64,000 nt of DNA from NCBI GenBank assembly GCA_024399065.1, contig JAKSIB010000004.1, forward strand, positions 115,563-179,562, written 5' to 3'. How positions within the stretch are numbered: the stretch's first letter is position 1; every line of letters starts with the position of its first letter. The notes under the pieces were generated by a model. It did not search any database and was not told where the DNA came from. It saw only the letters and a program-made list of their open reading frames with translations. Positions 33,711 through 43,130 of the stretch are shown piece by piece. A program made the position numbers and the translations under genes. Source of the DNA: Fibrobacter sp. (GTDB taxonomy: Bacteria; Fibrobacterota; Fibrobacteria; Fibrobacterales; Fibrobacteraceae).

Positions 33711-34769
33711 TTAATGTTTGGAAAAATTTTGCTCTGCATTTCCTGTTGGCACAACTTCTGTAGAATCTACTTGAACGTTTAATTGAGTTTGTTTAGCTGA
33801 TTCTTTGAAAGAAGTTTTTGTGTCAAATGGTTCAGTAACGATATTAAAATAAGAAACAACAATACTGATAATGAACAAGACAACAAAGATGGCTGTAGAT
33901 AAAATCGATAGAATTTTTGAGCGACTTTTTTCTTTGTTGTTTTTTGAGTAATCTTGTTCTCTTTTTTTGTATTTATTCCAAAGCCAACTTATAGAAGAAA
34001 ACATTCCACATAAATATGTTCCTATAACGCAAAAATAAAAACCTTGAGTACCATCCCATGCATTTGTTTTTTTTAGGATACAGAGCGTTGCCGCACATAG
34101 AACTATAGCAACCAACGTGAAAATTTTAACAAACTCTCCATAAAGTCCCTGAATAAAATTCCACGGATTTTTCTTACAAGGCTTATAGTCGCTTGGGAAT
34201 ATTTTGGTTTCTTTAGAACTTTCTTCCGTGATTAGATTATATTCTTTTCGAATGCCATAAACAATAAACTGTTCCAGTCTTTGGGCACATCCCTGGTAGA
34301 CACAGATATGTGTCATTATGAGTAATACTAACATTGAACAAGCGAATGTAAACAAAAGATTGTCGCTCGTAAAACAAGAATCTAGGCACTCTCTGCAGTT
34401 CTCGGTAGTATGCAAAAGAACGTAACCATATGCACCTAATATTGCAAACATGCCAACAAGCAAAGAAACAACGCTCTGCATGCCTGCGTTATTATTTACG
34501 GCGTACTGCTCATGTAATTGTGCAAATAGAACGTCCTTTGCACTTGTCGGAAAGAATGCTGAACTTGCTGGAGATTGCTGTGTGGCAGAACCCGGTGCAG
34601 CTTGGCTGTTAGCAGAAATGACGTTGTTGACATTCGCAGAATTCATAAATGTTTTTTTTCCTATTTCATTAAACTCAAAATTACCTTTCCATGCTGTTTT
34701 TTTTAAATATAAGGCGATAGCAAGAATGCAAAGTAAATACGTGGAAGCTGCAATCAGTTCAATCACCAT
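33711..34769 (-). CDS. Multi-pass membrane protein, unknown
   Basis: 352 residues (an internal ATG at MNSANVNNV is possible). About six hydrophobic segments: residues 5-22, 98-120, 138-160, 215-233, 243-262 and 285-306, with a Ser/Ala-rich stretch near 50-75 and a polar C-terminus. Cysteine-rich loop TTENCRECLDSC between the second and third helices. No family recognised. It lies 8 nt upstream of rmlD in the same direction, so it probably shares that transcript, but its role in polysaccharide synthesis is not evident. Confidence 0.65.
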   Translation of the reverse strand: MVIELIAASTYLLCILAIALYLKKTAWKGNFEFNEIGKKTFMNSANVNNVISANSQAAPGSATQQSPASSAFFPTSAKDVLFAQLHEQYAVNNNAGMQSVVSLLVGMFAILGAYGYVLLHTTENCRECLDSCFTSDNLLFTFACSMLVLLIMTHICVYQGCAQRLEQFIVYGIRKEYNLITEESSKETKIFPSDYKPCKKNPWNFIQGLYGEFVKIFTLVAIVLCAATLCILKKTNAWDGTQGFYFCVIGTYLCGMFSSISWLWNKYKKREQDYSKNNKEKSRSKILSILSTAIFVVLFIISIVVSYFNIVTEPFDTKTSFKESAKQTQLNVQVDSTEVVPTGNAEQNFSKH

Positions 34770-34842
34770 AAGCCCTCACTAAAGACCTTGTGTTCGCAAG
34801 TATTCCGTAAACGTAGTCCACTAAAAAAGGATAACATGACAG

Positions 34843-35879
34843 TTACCTCAACGGATTTCTATCGCTTTTATACCACTTCATGAATTCGGCGATGCCGTCG
34901 TGCAGACTCCAGTGGGGCTTGTACCCGCATTCAGTCTCCAGCTTGGTGGTGTCGGCGTTGGTCTGGTATACGTCACCCGGTTGCATGGGCAAGAATTCCT
35001 TCTTGGCGGGCTCGCCGTAGGCGTTTTCGATTTCGCTGATGAAATCCATCAGCTTCACGGGATTGCTGCAGCCGATGTTGTAAACCTTGTAGGCGACCCC
35101 GTTGGGACAATCTGAAGCGACTGGCGTACGGTCTACCACGTGGATGGTTCCTTCGACAATATCATCGATGTAGGTAAAGTCGCGGATCATGTCGCCGTTG
35201 TTGAACACCTTGATTGGTTCGCCCTTTGAAATGGCCCTGGCGAACAGCATGGGAGACATATCCGGGCGCCCCCAAGGTCCATACACCGTAAAGAAACGAA
35301 GTCCGGTTACAGGCAGGCTGTACAGTTTGCTGTAGGAATGCGCCATCAGCTCGTTGCTCTTTTTGCTGGCGGCATAGAGGCTCACGGGAGAATCCACCTT
35401 GTCGTCTTCGCTATAGGGAACCTTGCTGTTAAGGCCGTAAACGGAACTGGAGGATGCGTAAATCAGGTGCTTGACATTGAAGTTGCGGCATGCTTCTAAG
35501 ATGTTCAGGAATCCATACAAATTGCTCCACATATACGCATATGGATTTGTAATAGAATAGCGAACTCCAGCTTGGGCGGCCAGATTTACAACCTTGTCGA
35601 ATTTTTCTTTTTCAAAGATTCTGTCGAGAAAAGCTTTCTCTTCTATTCCTAATCTTATAAATCGACATTTCTCAAATTTGCAACTTCTGTATTCCGTTCC
35701 AAAAATAAAGTCGTTGTTCGGAGCGGTGATTCCGCATTCCGCCAGTCTACCGAATTTTAGACGAACGTCGTAGTAGTCATTGATGTTATCGATGCCAACG
35801 ACATCGTCGCCACGTTCCGCAAGCTTATACATAAGCTTGGAACCAATAAAACCAGCTGCACCTGTTACGAGAATTTCAT
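34843..35879 (-). pseudogene. UDP-glucuronate 4-epimerase-like gene with a one-base deletion in codon 2-3
   Basis: The body (YKLAERGDDVVGIDNINDYY, DVRLKFGRLAECG, SSSSVYG, YAASKKSNELMAHSY, RFFTVYGPWGRPDM, FTYIDDIVEG) is a SDR epimerase of the CapI/UDP-glucuronate 4-epimerase type. In frame it continues upstream as EILVTGAAGFIGSKLM, the needed NAD-binding glycine motif, but there is no in-frame start: a stop precedes it. The only ATG (35879) reads ATG AAA TTC TCG TAA; inserting one A (ATG AAA ATT CTC GTA) restores MKILVTGAAGFIGS. So either a real frameshift in an A-run or an assembly error. Starting at 35832 instead would delete the cofactor site. Confidence 0.85.
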
Positions 35880-35978
35880 ATTATGGGATGGCTTACATGC
35901 CTTCTATCATTCGTTTTTATATACTAAATAAAAGAGCAAAGATGGAAACTAGTTCCATCCTTGCAAAAAACAATCTAA

Positions 35979-37502
35979 TTAATCCTTTTTGCTTTCTTCG
36001 ATAAATTTCTTTCCATCCTTCAGGAAACTGACAACAATCAGTATCATCACGATTCCTATAGGGAACGCTGCAAGAATACTTACCGACTGCAAATTGCTCA
36101 TGGAGCTTTCTGAGAAAACAAGTGCTATCGGTAAAATAATCAAAAGGACACACATCATCAGCTGGATCAATTTGTTAGGAGATTCATTTTCTTCCAGCTT
36201 GTGATAACTATAGCAAGATGCTGTATACGCAATCGAATCAAAGGATGTTGCATAGAATGCCATCATTGTCAGCAGAACCAAAACGAGAACGAACGGTGCA
36301 CATGGCAAAGTATTAATGATATTAATGATCATCGTATACAAATCACCGTTTGCAGCATACGCTGACATATAATCAACTGCACCAGAAGTTTGCTGTCCCA
36401 AAGAATAATTTCCAAGAATTACAAAGCTAAGAATAGTTGAACCTACGCCAAAAACGTATCCTCCAAGTAGGGTTTGACGAATCGTTCTACCTTTGGAAAT
36501 ATTCCCAATGAAGAACGGAGCCGCAACACACCACACCATCCAATAAGCCCAATAGTAAATAGTCCAATCCTGGGGGAAATTATTCTTACGTAAAGGATCT
36601 GTGTAAGTGGAAAGACCAATAAAATTCTGGAGCATTCTTCCTAGTGATTCAAATCCCGTATCAATAATGTAGCGAGCTTCGCCGCCAAAAGCCAACACAT
36701 AGAAGTTCAAGCCGAAGAACATGAAAATGCAAACTTTAGCAAGGATGCTAATTCCCTTAAAGCCGTGAAGTAGGGAATATGTATAAACGGCACAAGTCAC
36801 TACAAGAATCACAATGGTGATTGCTGTTCTACTGATTTCTACATGGAAAATTTCCGTAATAATACTAGCCATGAGTGGCGTTGCAATACTGAAGGTTGTT
36901 GCTGTACCAGCAAGCAGTGCAAAAACTGCCAACAAGTCAATAAAGCGACCGGCAATACCATCTGTATGCTTTCCAAGAAGCGGACGACAGGCTTCAGAAT
37001 ATTTTTGACGGGATTGTTTACGAACATGAAGCATGAAACCAAATGCAACAGCCAACACAAGATAGAACGCCCATGGAATCAGACTCCAGTGGAATATCGG
37101 GAAAACACCTGCCCAATCTTGAACGCTACCTAGCTCGGCAATATGGGGATTTGTTGCATACATAACCCATTCAGAAAAAGAATAGAACAAAATGTCTGCA
37201 GCAAGACCGCAAGTAAACATCATGCATCCCCATGCAAAAAATGAATACTTCGGTTTTTCATTTTTTCCGCCTAATACAATATCACCATACTTAGACATGG
37301 CCAAGAAAATGGACATGATGAAAAAGCCTAGTCCAATTACCAGATAATACGTTCCGAATGTATCGCCAAAGAAAAAGCGAACCTTGCTCAAAACCGCATT
37401 CGATTGTTCAGGCAATGCGAAGAACAATACGCTAAGAATTATAACAATTGTAAGAGGAACAATTGTTATAATCCAGTCTATTTTACCTTTTTCGATTTTC
37501 AT
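35979..37502 (-). CDS. BCCT-family betaine/choline/carnitine transporter
   Basis: 507 residues with about 12 TM helices. The family signature region is DWTIYYWAYWMVWCVAAPFF followed by GNISKGRTIRQTLLGG (about residues 308-343). BCCT proteins import quaternary amines such as choline or betaine by ion or substrate coupling. Position directly upstream (in transcription, downstream) of LicC, the LicA fusion and LicD argues that it supplies choline for phosphocholine decoration; in classic lic1 loci this role is played by LicB, so this would be a functional replacement. Inference from context. Confidence 0.9.
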   Translation of the reverse strand: MKIEKGKIDWIITIVPLTIVIILSVLFFALPEQSNAVLSKVRFFFGDTFGTYYLVIGLGFFIMSIFLAMSKYGDIVLGGKNEKPKYSFFAWGCMMFTCGLAADILFYSFSEWVMYATNPHIAELGSVQDWAGVFPIFHWSLIPWAFYLVLAVAFGFMLHVRKQSRQKYSEACRPLLGKHTDGIAGRFIDLLAVFALLAGTATTFSIATPLMASIITEIFHVEISRTAITIVILVVTCAVYTYSLLHGFKGISILAKVCIFMFFGLNFYVLAFGGEARYIIDTGFESLGRMLQNFIGLSTYTDPLRKNNFPQDWTIYYWAYWMVWCVAAPFFIGNISKGRTIRQTLLGGYVFGVGSTILSFVILGNYSLGQQTSGAVDYMSAYAANGDLYTMIINIINTLPCAPFVLVLVLLTMMAFYATSFDSIAYTASCYSYHKLEENESPNKLIQLMMCVLLIILPIALVFSESSMSNLQSVSILAAFPIGIVMILIVVSFLKDGKKFIEESKKD

Positions 37503-37530
37503 TTTTCTCCTTCATGCATTGAGCATTGTG

Positions 37531-38244
37531 CTATTTGATAAATGATTTATAGCTGGGATCCATTGCGACCAATTCGTCAAAATTGTCGATTTCAACGATA
37601 TCCCCTGATTTCATCGGACGTATTCCCAAATCATATTCTTCAAAATGACAGAACATTGCGACATCGTCCCAATAAATTTGACGATTCTCTTTTTCATCAA
37701 ATTCTAGCTCTAGGTGCCGTTTCAGTTTTTTTCCATCTTCCGCAGTCCAGCGAGATACGCTAAACAATTGCCACCCCTTGACTCCTCCAGTTCGGCTACA
37801 TGAGACAACACGATTGCTTTCAACTTGCATTAGCCATTCATTGGTCTCGCCATCAGTCCAAATTGCATTGTAGCCTGACTTTTCGAATTCGGGAGATAAA
37901 ATGGAATCATTGTAGACAATTTGATCTCCGTCCAAGATGATGGCTTCGCCAATATAATCTCGAGCCACGTAGAGTGAAGAAATGTTATTGCAAACATCAT
38001 AGAGAGGATTTTCAATTATATGAAGATTCTCGTACTCCTTCTCTAGACAATAGAATTGCTCTTTCAAGTAACCGACCACAACATATATTTCGCGAATTCC
38101 GTTTCTATGTAAAGCCTGTATCACGGAATCAATCATTCGCTGTCCTTTGACCTTTATCAAAGGTTTTGGAACGGTTTGGGTTACCGGGCGCATTCTGCTG
38201 CCAATTCCTGCAGCCATAATTATCGCGCGTTTTACACAATGCAT
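37531..38244 (-). CDS. licC: CTP:phosphocholine cytidylyltransferase
   Basis: 237 residues. NTP-binding MAAGIGSRMRPVTQTVPKPL (about 10-29), the LicC-typical NPLYDVCNNISSLYVARDYI (about 79-98), ILDGDQI for metal binding and YWDDVAMF late in the protein. It makes CDP-choline from phosphocholine, the donor used by LicD. 13 nt from the LicA fusion gene and 28 nt from the BCCT gene: one operon. Confidence 0.9.
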   Translation of the reverse strand: MHCVKRAIIMAAGIGSRMRPVTQTVPKPLIKVKGQRMIDSVIQALHRNGIREIYVVVGYLKEQFYCLEKEYENLHIIENPLYDVCNNISSLYVARDYIGEAIILDGDQIVYNDSILSPEFEKSGYNAIWTDGETNEWLMQVESNRVVSCSRTGGVKGWQLFSVSRWTAEDGKKLKRHLELEFDEKENRQIYWDDVAMFCHFEEYDLGIRPMKSGDIVEIDNFDELVAMDPSYKSFIK

Positions 38245-38257
38245 TTTATCCTCTATC

Positions 38258-40084
38258 TCAAATACCTAAAACTTGACGTTCTTTATTAACCAGGTTGAAG
38301 AAGTCCTTTGCGTAGCGATATTGACGTAAGTGGTATTCGCCAAATTCAACTCCAAGCGAAGCCTTGTATTCACACCAATTGCTCCACAAAAAGCCACAGA
38401 CAGCCATGTAGGCATACACTTTAACTCGGATTACATCGGGGCATTTGCCATCAAAGTATATGTTAAGAAGATGATCAACCTGTAATTTGTCGTAATATGA
38501 ATAAATTGAAAACATAGCCAAATCAACATGCGGGTCTTGCATTCCAGCATATTCCCAGTCAATCAAACTAATCACCGTTTTCCCGGAAGAACTCCTTGAA
38601 AAGAGAAAGTTGTCGGGAATGGCATCAATATGGGTTAAACACCTCTCCCCAATATTCTTTTCTATAAAAGAACGAAGCGACAAAACATTTCGTTTAGTTT
38701 GATTGTAATCCCTAAATACAGAAGGGACGCCTTTTCTCAACTTTTCATAAAATTCTATTTGCCCGAAAATGTCAAAATTATGAGAGACTTTTAATTTCAG
38801 ATTGTGAAATTCCCGTAATTTTTTCATGCAAATTTTCAAGTCAGCATCATCATTTGCGTTACAAACTCTAACGTCTTTCAAAAATTCCGTTATTTTGTAT
38901 CCATTTTCCGGATTGATGTATACGACATCGTCACATATCCCCTTGCCGGATACAATTTGATATACAGCCGCTTCATTTTTTCGATTGATAAGAGCGGATG
39001 TTCCCTCGCCAGGAATTCTCATGATGTACTGTTTGTTCCGACACGAAAATAAAAAGGACCTATTAGTCATTCCTTTTTTCAAAACAGTTATATCACAAAT
39101 TTCTTTTGGACGTACATCAAAAGCTTTTGCTATTACATCTATAGCATCTGTTTTTAAATGATTTGAATCCTCATCCAAATCACGAAGCTGTTCATATGTG
39201 TTAATTTCAACATAATCAGAAGAATGTTCTACTCGAGCTTGAACAATCATTTTCTCTTCGGAAAACAACGCGTCTTCCCAAAATGAATTGTTGTGCAAAC
39301 CATCATTATCAAATTTCTTTAATTTTTCTTGGACAAATAGCGAATCTTGGCAAGAAAGGTAGGCGATACCAATCATTCCATTTCCGCCAGTCTTATCCGG
39401 TGCGTATACAAGTTCCATTTTTCTATTTACTCGAACGGAACTGTCGTCGTCAATCAGGTCAGAAACCATATACCAAGAATACAATTCATTTTTGCGATAT
39501 GGATTACGATTACACCAAATATCACATGGAACCACATAGGCATTATCAAGTAAATCAGCAACAAGATTTAAAGAATGCAAATTGTTCTTTGAAGAATATT
39601 CCTTGTTAACAACCAACTTGACACCATATTTATCAATTAGGTAGTCAAAGGACTCCTTCATAAAACCGACAATGATATGAATGTCAAAGATTCCGGCCTC
39701 ATGGAGCTGTTCGATGGTTCGTTCAATCAAGACCTCTCCATTAACCTCAATAAGAGCCTTTGGAGATTCTAGATTAATTGGAACCATTCTCATTCCAAAG
39801 CCTGCTGCTAGAATGATGGCCCTGCGGGGGGCCAAACGGTCAAACTCCTGACGAGCTTTTTCTGTGAGTCGAAAATCGCTATCCAAGTATTTGGATAAAA
39901 CTAGATTCTTCAGGGAACGATTCACAATTCCAAGAGAATGTCCGCAAGATTCAGCCAAAATCCTTTGATTTACGAAAGGATTTCGCAAAAGAGTATAAAG
40001 GACGTCTTTCTCGTAGGTATCCATCAAACATTTCCATGTTTTCACGAAATTCGACTTTTCATTTTTCGTGAACATTCTGCTCAA
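38258..40084 (-). CDS. HTH - nucleotidyltransferase - choline kinase fusion (LicC-LicA type)
   Basis: 608 residues, three parts. Residues about 20-80 are a winged-helix-like HTH (YTLLRNPFVNQRILAESCGH, LGIVNRSLKNLVLSKYL). About 85-310 is a LicC-like nucleotidyltransferase (IILAAGFGMRMVPINLESPK, VPCDIWCN). About 315-600 is a choline-kinase/APH fold (GMTNRSFLF, catalytic HIDAIPDNFLF near 485, metal-binding LIDWEYAGMQDPHVDLAMF near 508). It would phosphorylate choline and perhaps form CDP-choline in one polypeptide. The D-to-A-like change in HxDxxxxN is absent: HIDAIPDN retains both key residues. A second stand-alone LicC follows, so one of the two may act on another amine. Confidence 0.85.
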   Translation of the reverse strand: MSRMFTKNEKSNFVKTWKCLMDTYEKDVLYTLLRNPFVNQRILAESCGHSLGIVNRSLKNLVLSKYLDSDFRLTEKARQEFDRLAPRRAIILAAGFGMRMVPINLESPKALIEVNGEVLIERTIEQLHEAGIFDIHIIVGFMKESFDYLIDKYGVKLVVNKEYSSKNNLHSLNLVADLLDNAYVVPCDIWCNRNPYRKNELYSWYMVSDLIDDDSSVRVNRKMELVYAPDKTGGNGMIGIAYLSCQDSLFVQEKLKKFDNDGLHNNSFWEDALFSEEKMIVQARVEHSSDYVEINTYEQLRDLDEDSNHLKTDAIDVIAKAFDVRPKEICDITVLKKGMTNRSFLFSCRNKQYIMRIPGEGTSALINRKNEAAVYQIVSGKGICDDVVYINPENGYKITEFLKDVRVCNANDDADLKICMKKLREFHNLKLKVSHNFDIFGQIEFYEKLRKGVPSVFRDYNQTKRNVLSLRSFIEKNIGERCLTHIDAIPDNFLFSRSSSGKTVISLIDWEYAGMQDPHVDLAMFSIYSYYDKLQVDHLLNIYFDGKCPDVIRVKVYAYMAVCGFLWSNWCEYKASLGVEFGEYHLRQYRYAKDFFNLVNKERQVLGI

Positions 40085-40140
40085 AAAAAAGTGGCAGATT
40101 TTTCCACCACCTAAAATGTAGCTTATTTGTAAGATATTGT

Positions 40141-40968
40141 CTACACTTTTTTATATGCTTTAAAATAATGATGGCCTATACGATCTTCTTCAGGAGGCAG
40201 TTGCATATAATCACCATATGTAAGGCGCAAAACCTCATCGTAACGTTTGGGAACCTTAAACTGGTATTTTTCAAACGGCCAATCAATCAACTCATCAAAC
40301 CATTCTTTTTTGAAGATATCCCTGGCACCACCAGACAACCAAACAACACAGCCAATGTAACTGCTGGACTCATAAGGTTTCACTCGAGCTAAAGACTCCA
40401 ATTTTCTCTGGAAATAATCTTTTCCGACCAACTTTGAGAAAAGGAATACAGGAAATTTCAATATTTTACGGACTTTTGACTTCGTAATTTCCACCGCATA
40501 ATGTTTTCTAGAAGCTTGATAGCAAAAAGATGACAGTCTATCGCCTTTCAATCCGTACGCTAAAGATTCTTCAAAAGTCGCTCCAAGGCCATCATAGGGA
40601 TAAATATCAATAAATACCCCCATGCCATAAGGTTTTTCATTATCCATTTCAATCACATAACGGTCATCACTTATTCGCGTTATCATATATGGATATTCAG
40701 GACATTCTTCCCTATTAAACATCCTCAAGTTAGGAAATTCTTCCGAATGGCTTTTAAAATATGCAAGAAAACGATCATAGTCCGGGCGAGGCATCATAAT
40801 ATCAACATCGTCATCCCATGGTATATAACCCTTATGACGAATTGCGCCTATTAGTGTACCATAAATCAGAGAATATCTAAAACCTTCCCTATCACAAACT
40901 TCCGCCACAGAATGCAAAATTTCCAAGGAAATGCTCTGCATCTGTTGCATTGTCAAATTTTCTTTCAT
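40141..40968 (-). CDS. licD: LicD-family phosphocholine transferase
   Basis: 275 residues. Nucleotidyltransferase-fold signature YGTLIGAIRHKGYIPWDDDV followed by DIMMPRPDYDRF, with D52-D54 and D56 as metal ligands; later GVFIDIYPYDG and the C-terminal RLTYGDYMQLPPEEDR of the family. LicD transfers phosphocholine from CDP-choline to a sugar of a surface glycan. Adjacent to the LicA fusion, LicC and a BCCT transporter, completing a phosphocholine module. Confidence 0.9.
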   Translation of the reverse strand: MKENLTMQQMQSISLEILHSVAEVCDREGFRYSLIYGTLIGAIRHKGYIPWDDDVDIMMPRPDYDRFLAYFKSHSEEFPNLRMFNREECPEYPYMITRISDDRYVIEMDNEKPYGMGVFIDIYPYDGLGATFEESLAYGLKGDRLSSFCYQASRKHYAVEITKSKVRKILKFPVFLFSKLVGKDYFQRKLESLARVKPYESSSYIGCVVWLSGGARDIFKKEWFDELIDWPFEKYQFKVPKRYDEVLRLTYGDYMQLPPEEDRIGHHYFKAYKKV

Positions 40969-40981
40969 ATAAGGTATTCCT

Positions 40982-41935
40982 TTAGTCCTTTACCAGGATT
41001 TCCGAATAAAATGTATTTGATTTTTCTGCATCAGAAGAGTCAAACTTATAACTTAGCTTATGAAAACAGGTTTGCCCCTTTATAGCTTGCCACATCGTTG
41101 AATCATACGTATCGAACAAACGCAATAAAAGCATATGCGGCACAGAATTACAGAACGGAATAACTTTTTTCCATTCCTCAGGATATGTTTCCAATGCTAT
41201 TTCAAAGAAATCGTGGATTAAGAAGTAATCAATCATATGGTTGTTTTTTTTCCAGTATTCATATAGCAAGTGCTTGGTCAAACATATAATAGGATTGTTT
41301 GTTGCTGCGGTCATAAACCAACTGGATATGGAATAACACTCGCCGTCTAAGCCGGGTTTTAAACACTGGTATACAAACAAATCTGAATCAAATAAATGTT
41401 CGGGATAATCGTTTCCGGAACAATAAACAGTTGCGTCAATCCATGTTCCTCCATAACGTTCTAAAAGTTCAAGACGTAGCAAGTCTGAAAAATGTGTTTT
41501 GGTAATTATTCCCGAGTTTATTTTTTCTTGGATATATTGGGGAAAAGAAACGAAATCCCTGTAATTTTCTTCAGTCAGTAAAACAACTTCCCTGTTGTGC
41601 AAATTTTTTTGCATAGACGAGAAACATTTTTTTACGAGGGCAGGTGCTTTATCTATACCCTGAAGCCAAAGAATCCATACTTTGTTGGATTTTATATTCT
41701 CGTGTTTTTGTTGTGCAAAATTCAAAGAGAAATCGATTGCGTATTTCTTAAACTTACGCCGAATTTTTTCTAATCGGCGATTGTTTATTGCTAATCTTGA
41801 AATTTCAAGAGACTTTCTTCTGAATCCGAGTGAGATGATAATCCATATGGAAAAAAATAGAACGCGGGCGCGCCATAATTGAATGAAAAAATTTTTCCCA
41901 CCCAACTTCTTTAGCAATTTTAAACAGATATGCAA
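40982..41935 (-). CDS. Capsular polysaccharide glycosyltransferase (GT32/Caps_synth-like)
   Basis: 317 residues. KVWILWLQGIDKAPALVKKC (about 86-105) and FSDLLRLELLERYGGTWIDA (about 149-168) with the DxD-like WIDATVY are the hallmarks of the PF05704 capsular synthesis family. The N-terminal hydrophobic helix (ARVLFFSIWIIISLGF) probably associates with the inner membrane. Donor and acceptor unknown. 13 nt from licD. Confidence 0.85.
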   Translation of the reverse strand: MHICLKLLKKLGGKNFFIQLWRARVLFFSIWIIISLGFRRKSLEISRLAINNRRLEKIRRKFKKYAIDFSLNFAQQKHENIKSNKVWILWLQGIDKAPALVKKCFSSMQKNLHNREVVLLTEENYRDFVSFPQYIQEKINSGIITKTHFSDLLRLELLERYGGTWIDATVYCSGNDYPEHLFDSDLFVYQCLKPGLDGECYSISSWFMTAATNNPIICLTKHLLYEYWKKNNHMIDYFLIHDFFEIALETYPEEWKKVIPFCNSVPHMLLLRLFDTYDSTMWQAIKGQTCFHKLSYKFDSSDAEKSNTFYSEILVKD

Positions 41936-41940
41936 TTGAG

Positions 41941-43128
41941 CTACCGCCTTATTTCTAGACTATTTTTTAGAAATTCCATTGATTTATCTTTGTACTCTAA
42001 AATTCTTGCATCAACAGTGTTCCAATCAATGTCGTTGTTTATTTGGTTGGCTAAGTTTGTGAAACTTGAGCAAACTTGACTAGATAAACCTGCAATGCTC
42101 ATTAGACTATCAATTCTACTATGGGAGGATTGCTTGTCTGTTTTAGGAATGCGGTAAAAGGTTAAAAATTTCTTGTGGAAGATGATGCTGAATACAGAAC
42201 AATGGAAGGAATCTGTGACCACATAGGCTGCATGCTCCAATAGATTTATGAAGTCAAGACAGTCTGCGTCATATACGGACTCATCTCCGAAATTTTCATC
42301 TGCGGGTTCATACCAGTCCATATGACGGAAAACAACGAGCTTCATGCCGAGTTGTTTTGCCATAGATGTTACTGCCTCTCGGTTATCCAACCGTGGACCT
42401 AGCATATAACAGAGTATGTAGTCTCCAGAAATATGTTTTTTTGATGCTGAAGATAGCTGCTTCCATTCTTCTCTTGATAACAATAGGGTTGGATCGGCGA
42501 CAACAGTTGCTTTTTTGTTTGTCAGTTCTTCTACAATTTCTTTTCCTCTGATTTCTCTAACGCCAATTGCATCCATTTTGTTCAGAAATGCGGCTACCCC
42601 CTTTTTTTGGTGGCTGAGAATGAACGACTTTCCAAAACTGCTAGAGTAGCTGAATTGAGGAATACTGCTATCAACAAACAAAAGGTTGTAAAAACCTGCG
42701 TAAAGGCTCAATGGTCCCCAAACTTGATCGCTGCCTACAAAGATAATGTCATAATTTTTTGAGCCTTCTGTGAGATTTCTCCATCCGGTATAATAATCAC
42801 ATAGCGGCTCAAAGTATTTTTTCTTAAATTCATTAACAACTGATGTCCGCAAATCGATATTTGCACTGTACTCAGGATGTCTCTTTTTGAAATTAGAACT
42901 TCTTCTGCTACTAATAATCGAGGATAAGGCTCCGCTTCTTAATAGCCCCGGAAGTATTTTTAATGTTTCCCACAGGGTCCTTTTTTTTCTGTATCTGATT
43001 ATACGAAGATTGTAACCTAAACTTTCAATAACCTTTATTGTTGCAAGACCTTGTAGTGATGTGCCGTAGTTGTTGTGGTTCGGGTGCATTATTATAACGC
43101 CCCCAACCAGTTTATTTACGTTCTTCAT
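41941..43128 (-). CDS. Polysaccharide pyruvyl transferase family protein, copy 1
   Basis: Start at ATG 43128 (MKNVNKLVGGVIIMHPNHNN), 2 nt after the FrhB-like stop, with GGAGAGG upstream inside that gene; 395 residues. NYGTSLQGLATIKVIESLGY, VGSDQVWGP, FSYSSSFGK, VADPTLLLSREEW and VTDSFHCSVFSIIF are the conserved blocks of PF04230. Members add ketal pyruvate (or act as related glycosyltransferase-fold enzymes) on surface glycans. Always paired here with an FrhB-like protein. Confidence 0.85.
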   Translation of the reverse strand: MKNVNKLVGGVIIMHPNHNNYGTSLQGLATIKVIESLGYNLRIIRYRKKRTLWETLKILPGLLRSGALSSIISSRRSSNFKKRHPEYSANIDLRTSVVNEFKKKYFEPLCDYYTGWRNLTEGSKNYDIIFVGSDQVWGPLSLYAGFYNLLFVDSSIPQFSYSSSFGKSFILSHQKKGVAAFLNKMDAIGVREIRGKEIVEELTNKKATVVADPTLLLSREEWKQLSSASKKHISGDYILCYMLGPRLDNREAVTSMAKQLGMKLVVFRHMDWYEPADENFGDESVYDADCLDFINLLEHAAYVVTDSFHCSVFSIIFHKKFLTFYRIPKTDKQSSHSRIDSLMSIAGLSSQVCSSFTNLANQINNDIDWNTVDARILEYKDKSMEFLKNSLEIRR

Positions 43129-43130
43129 AA

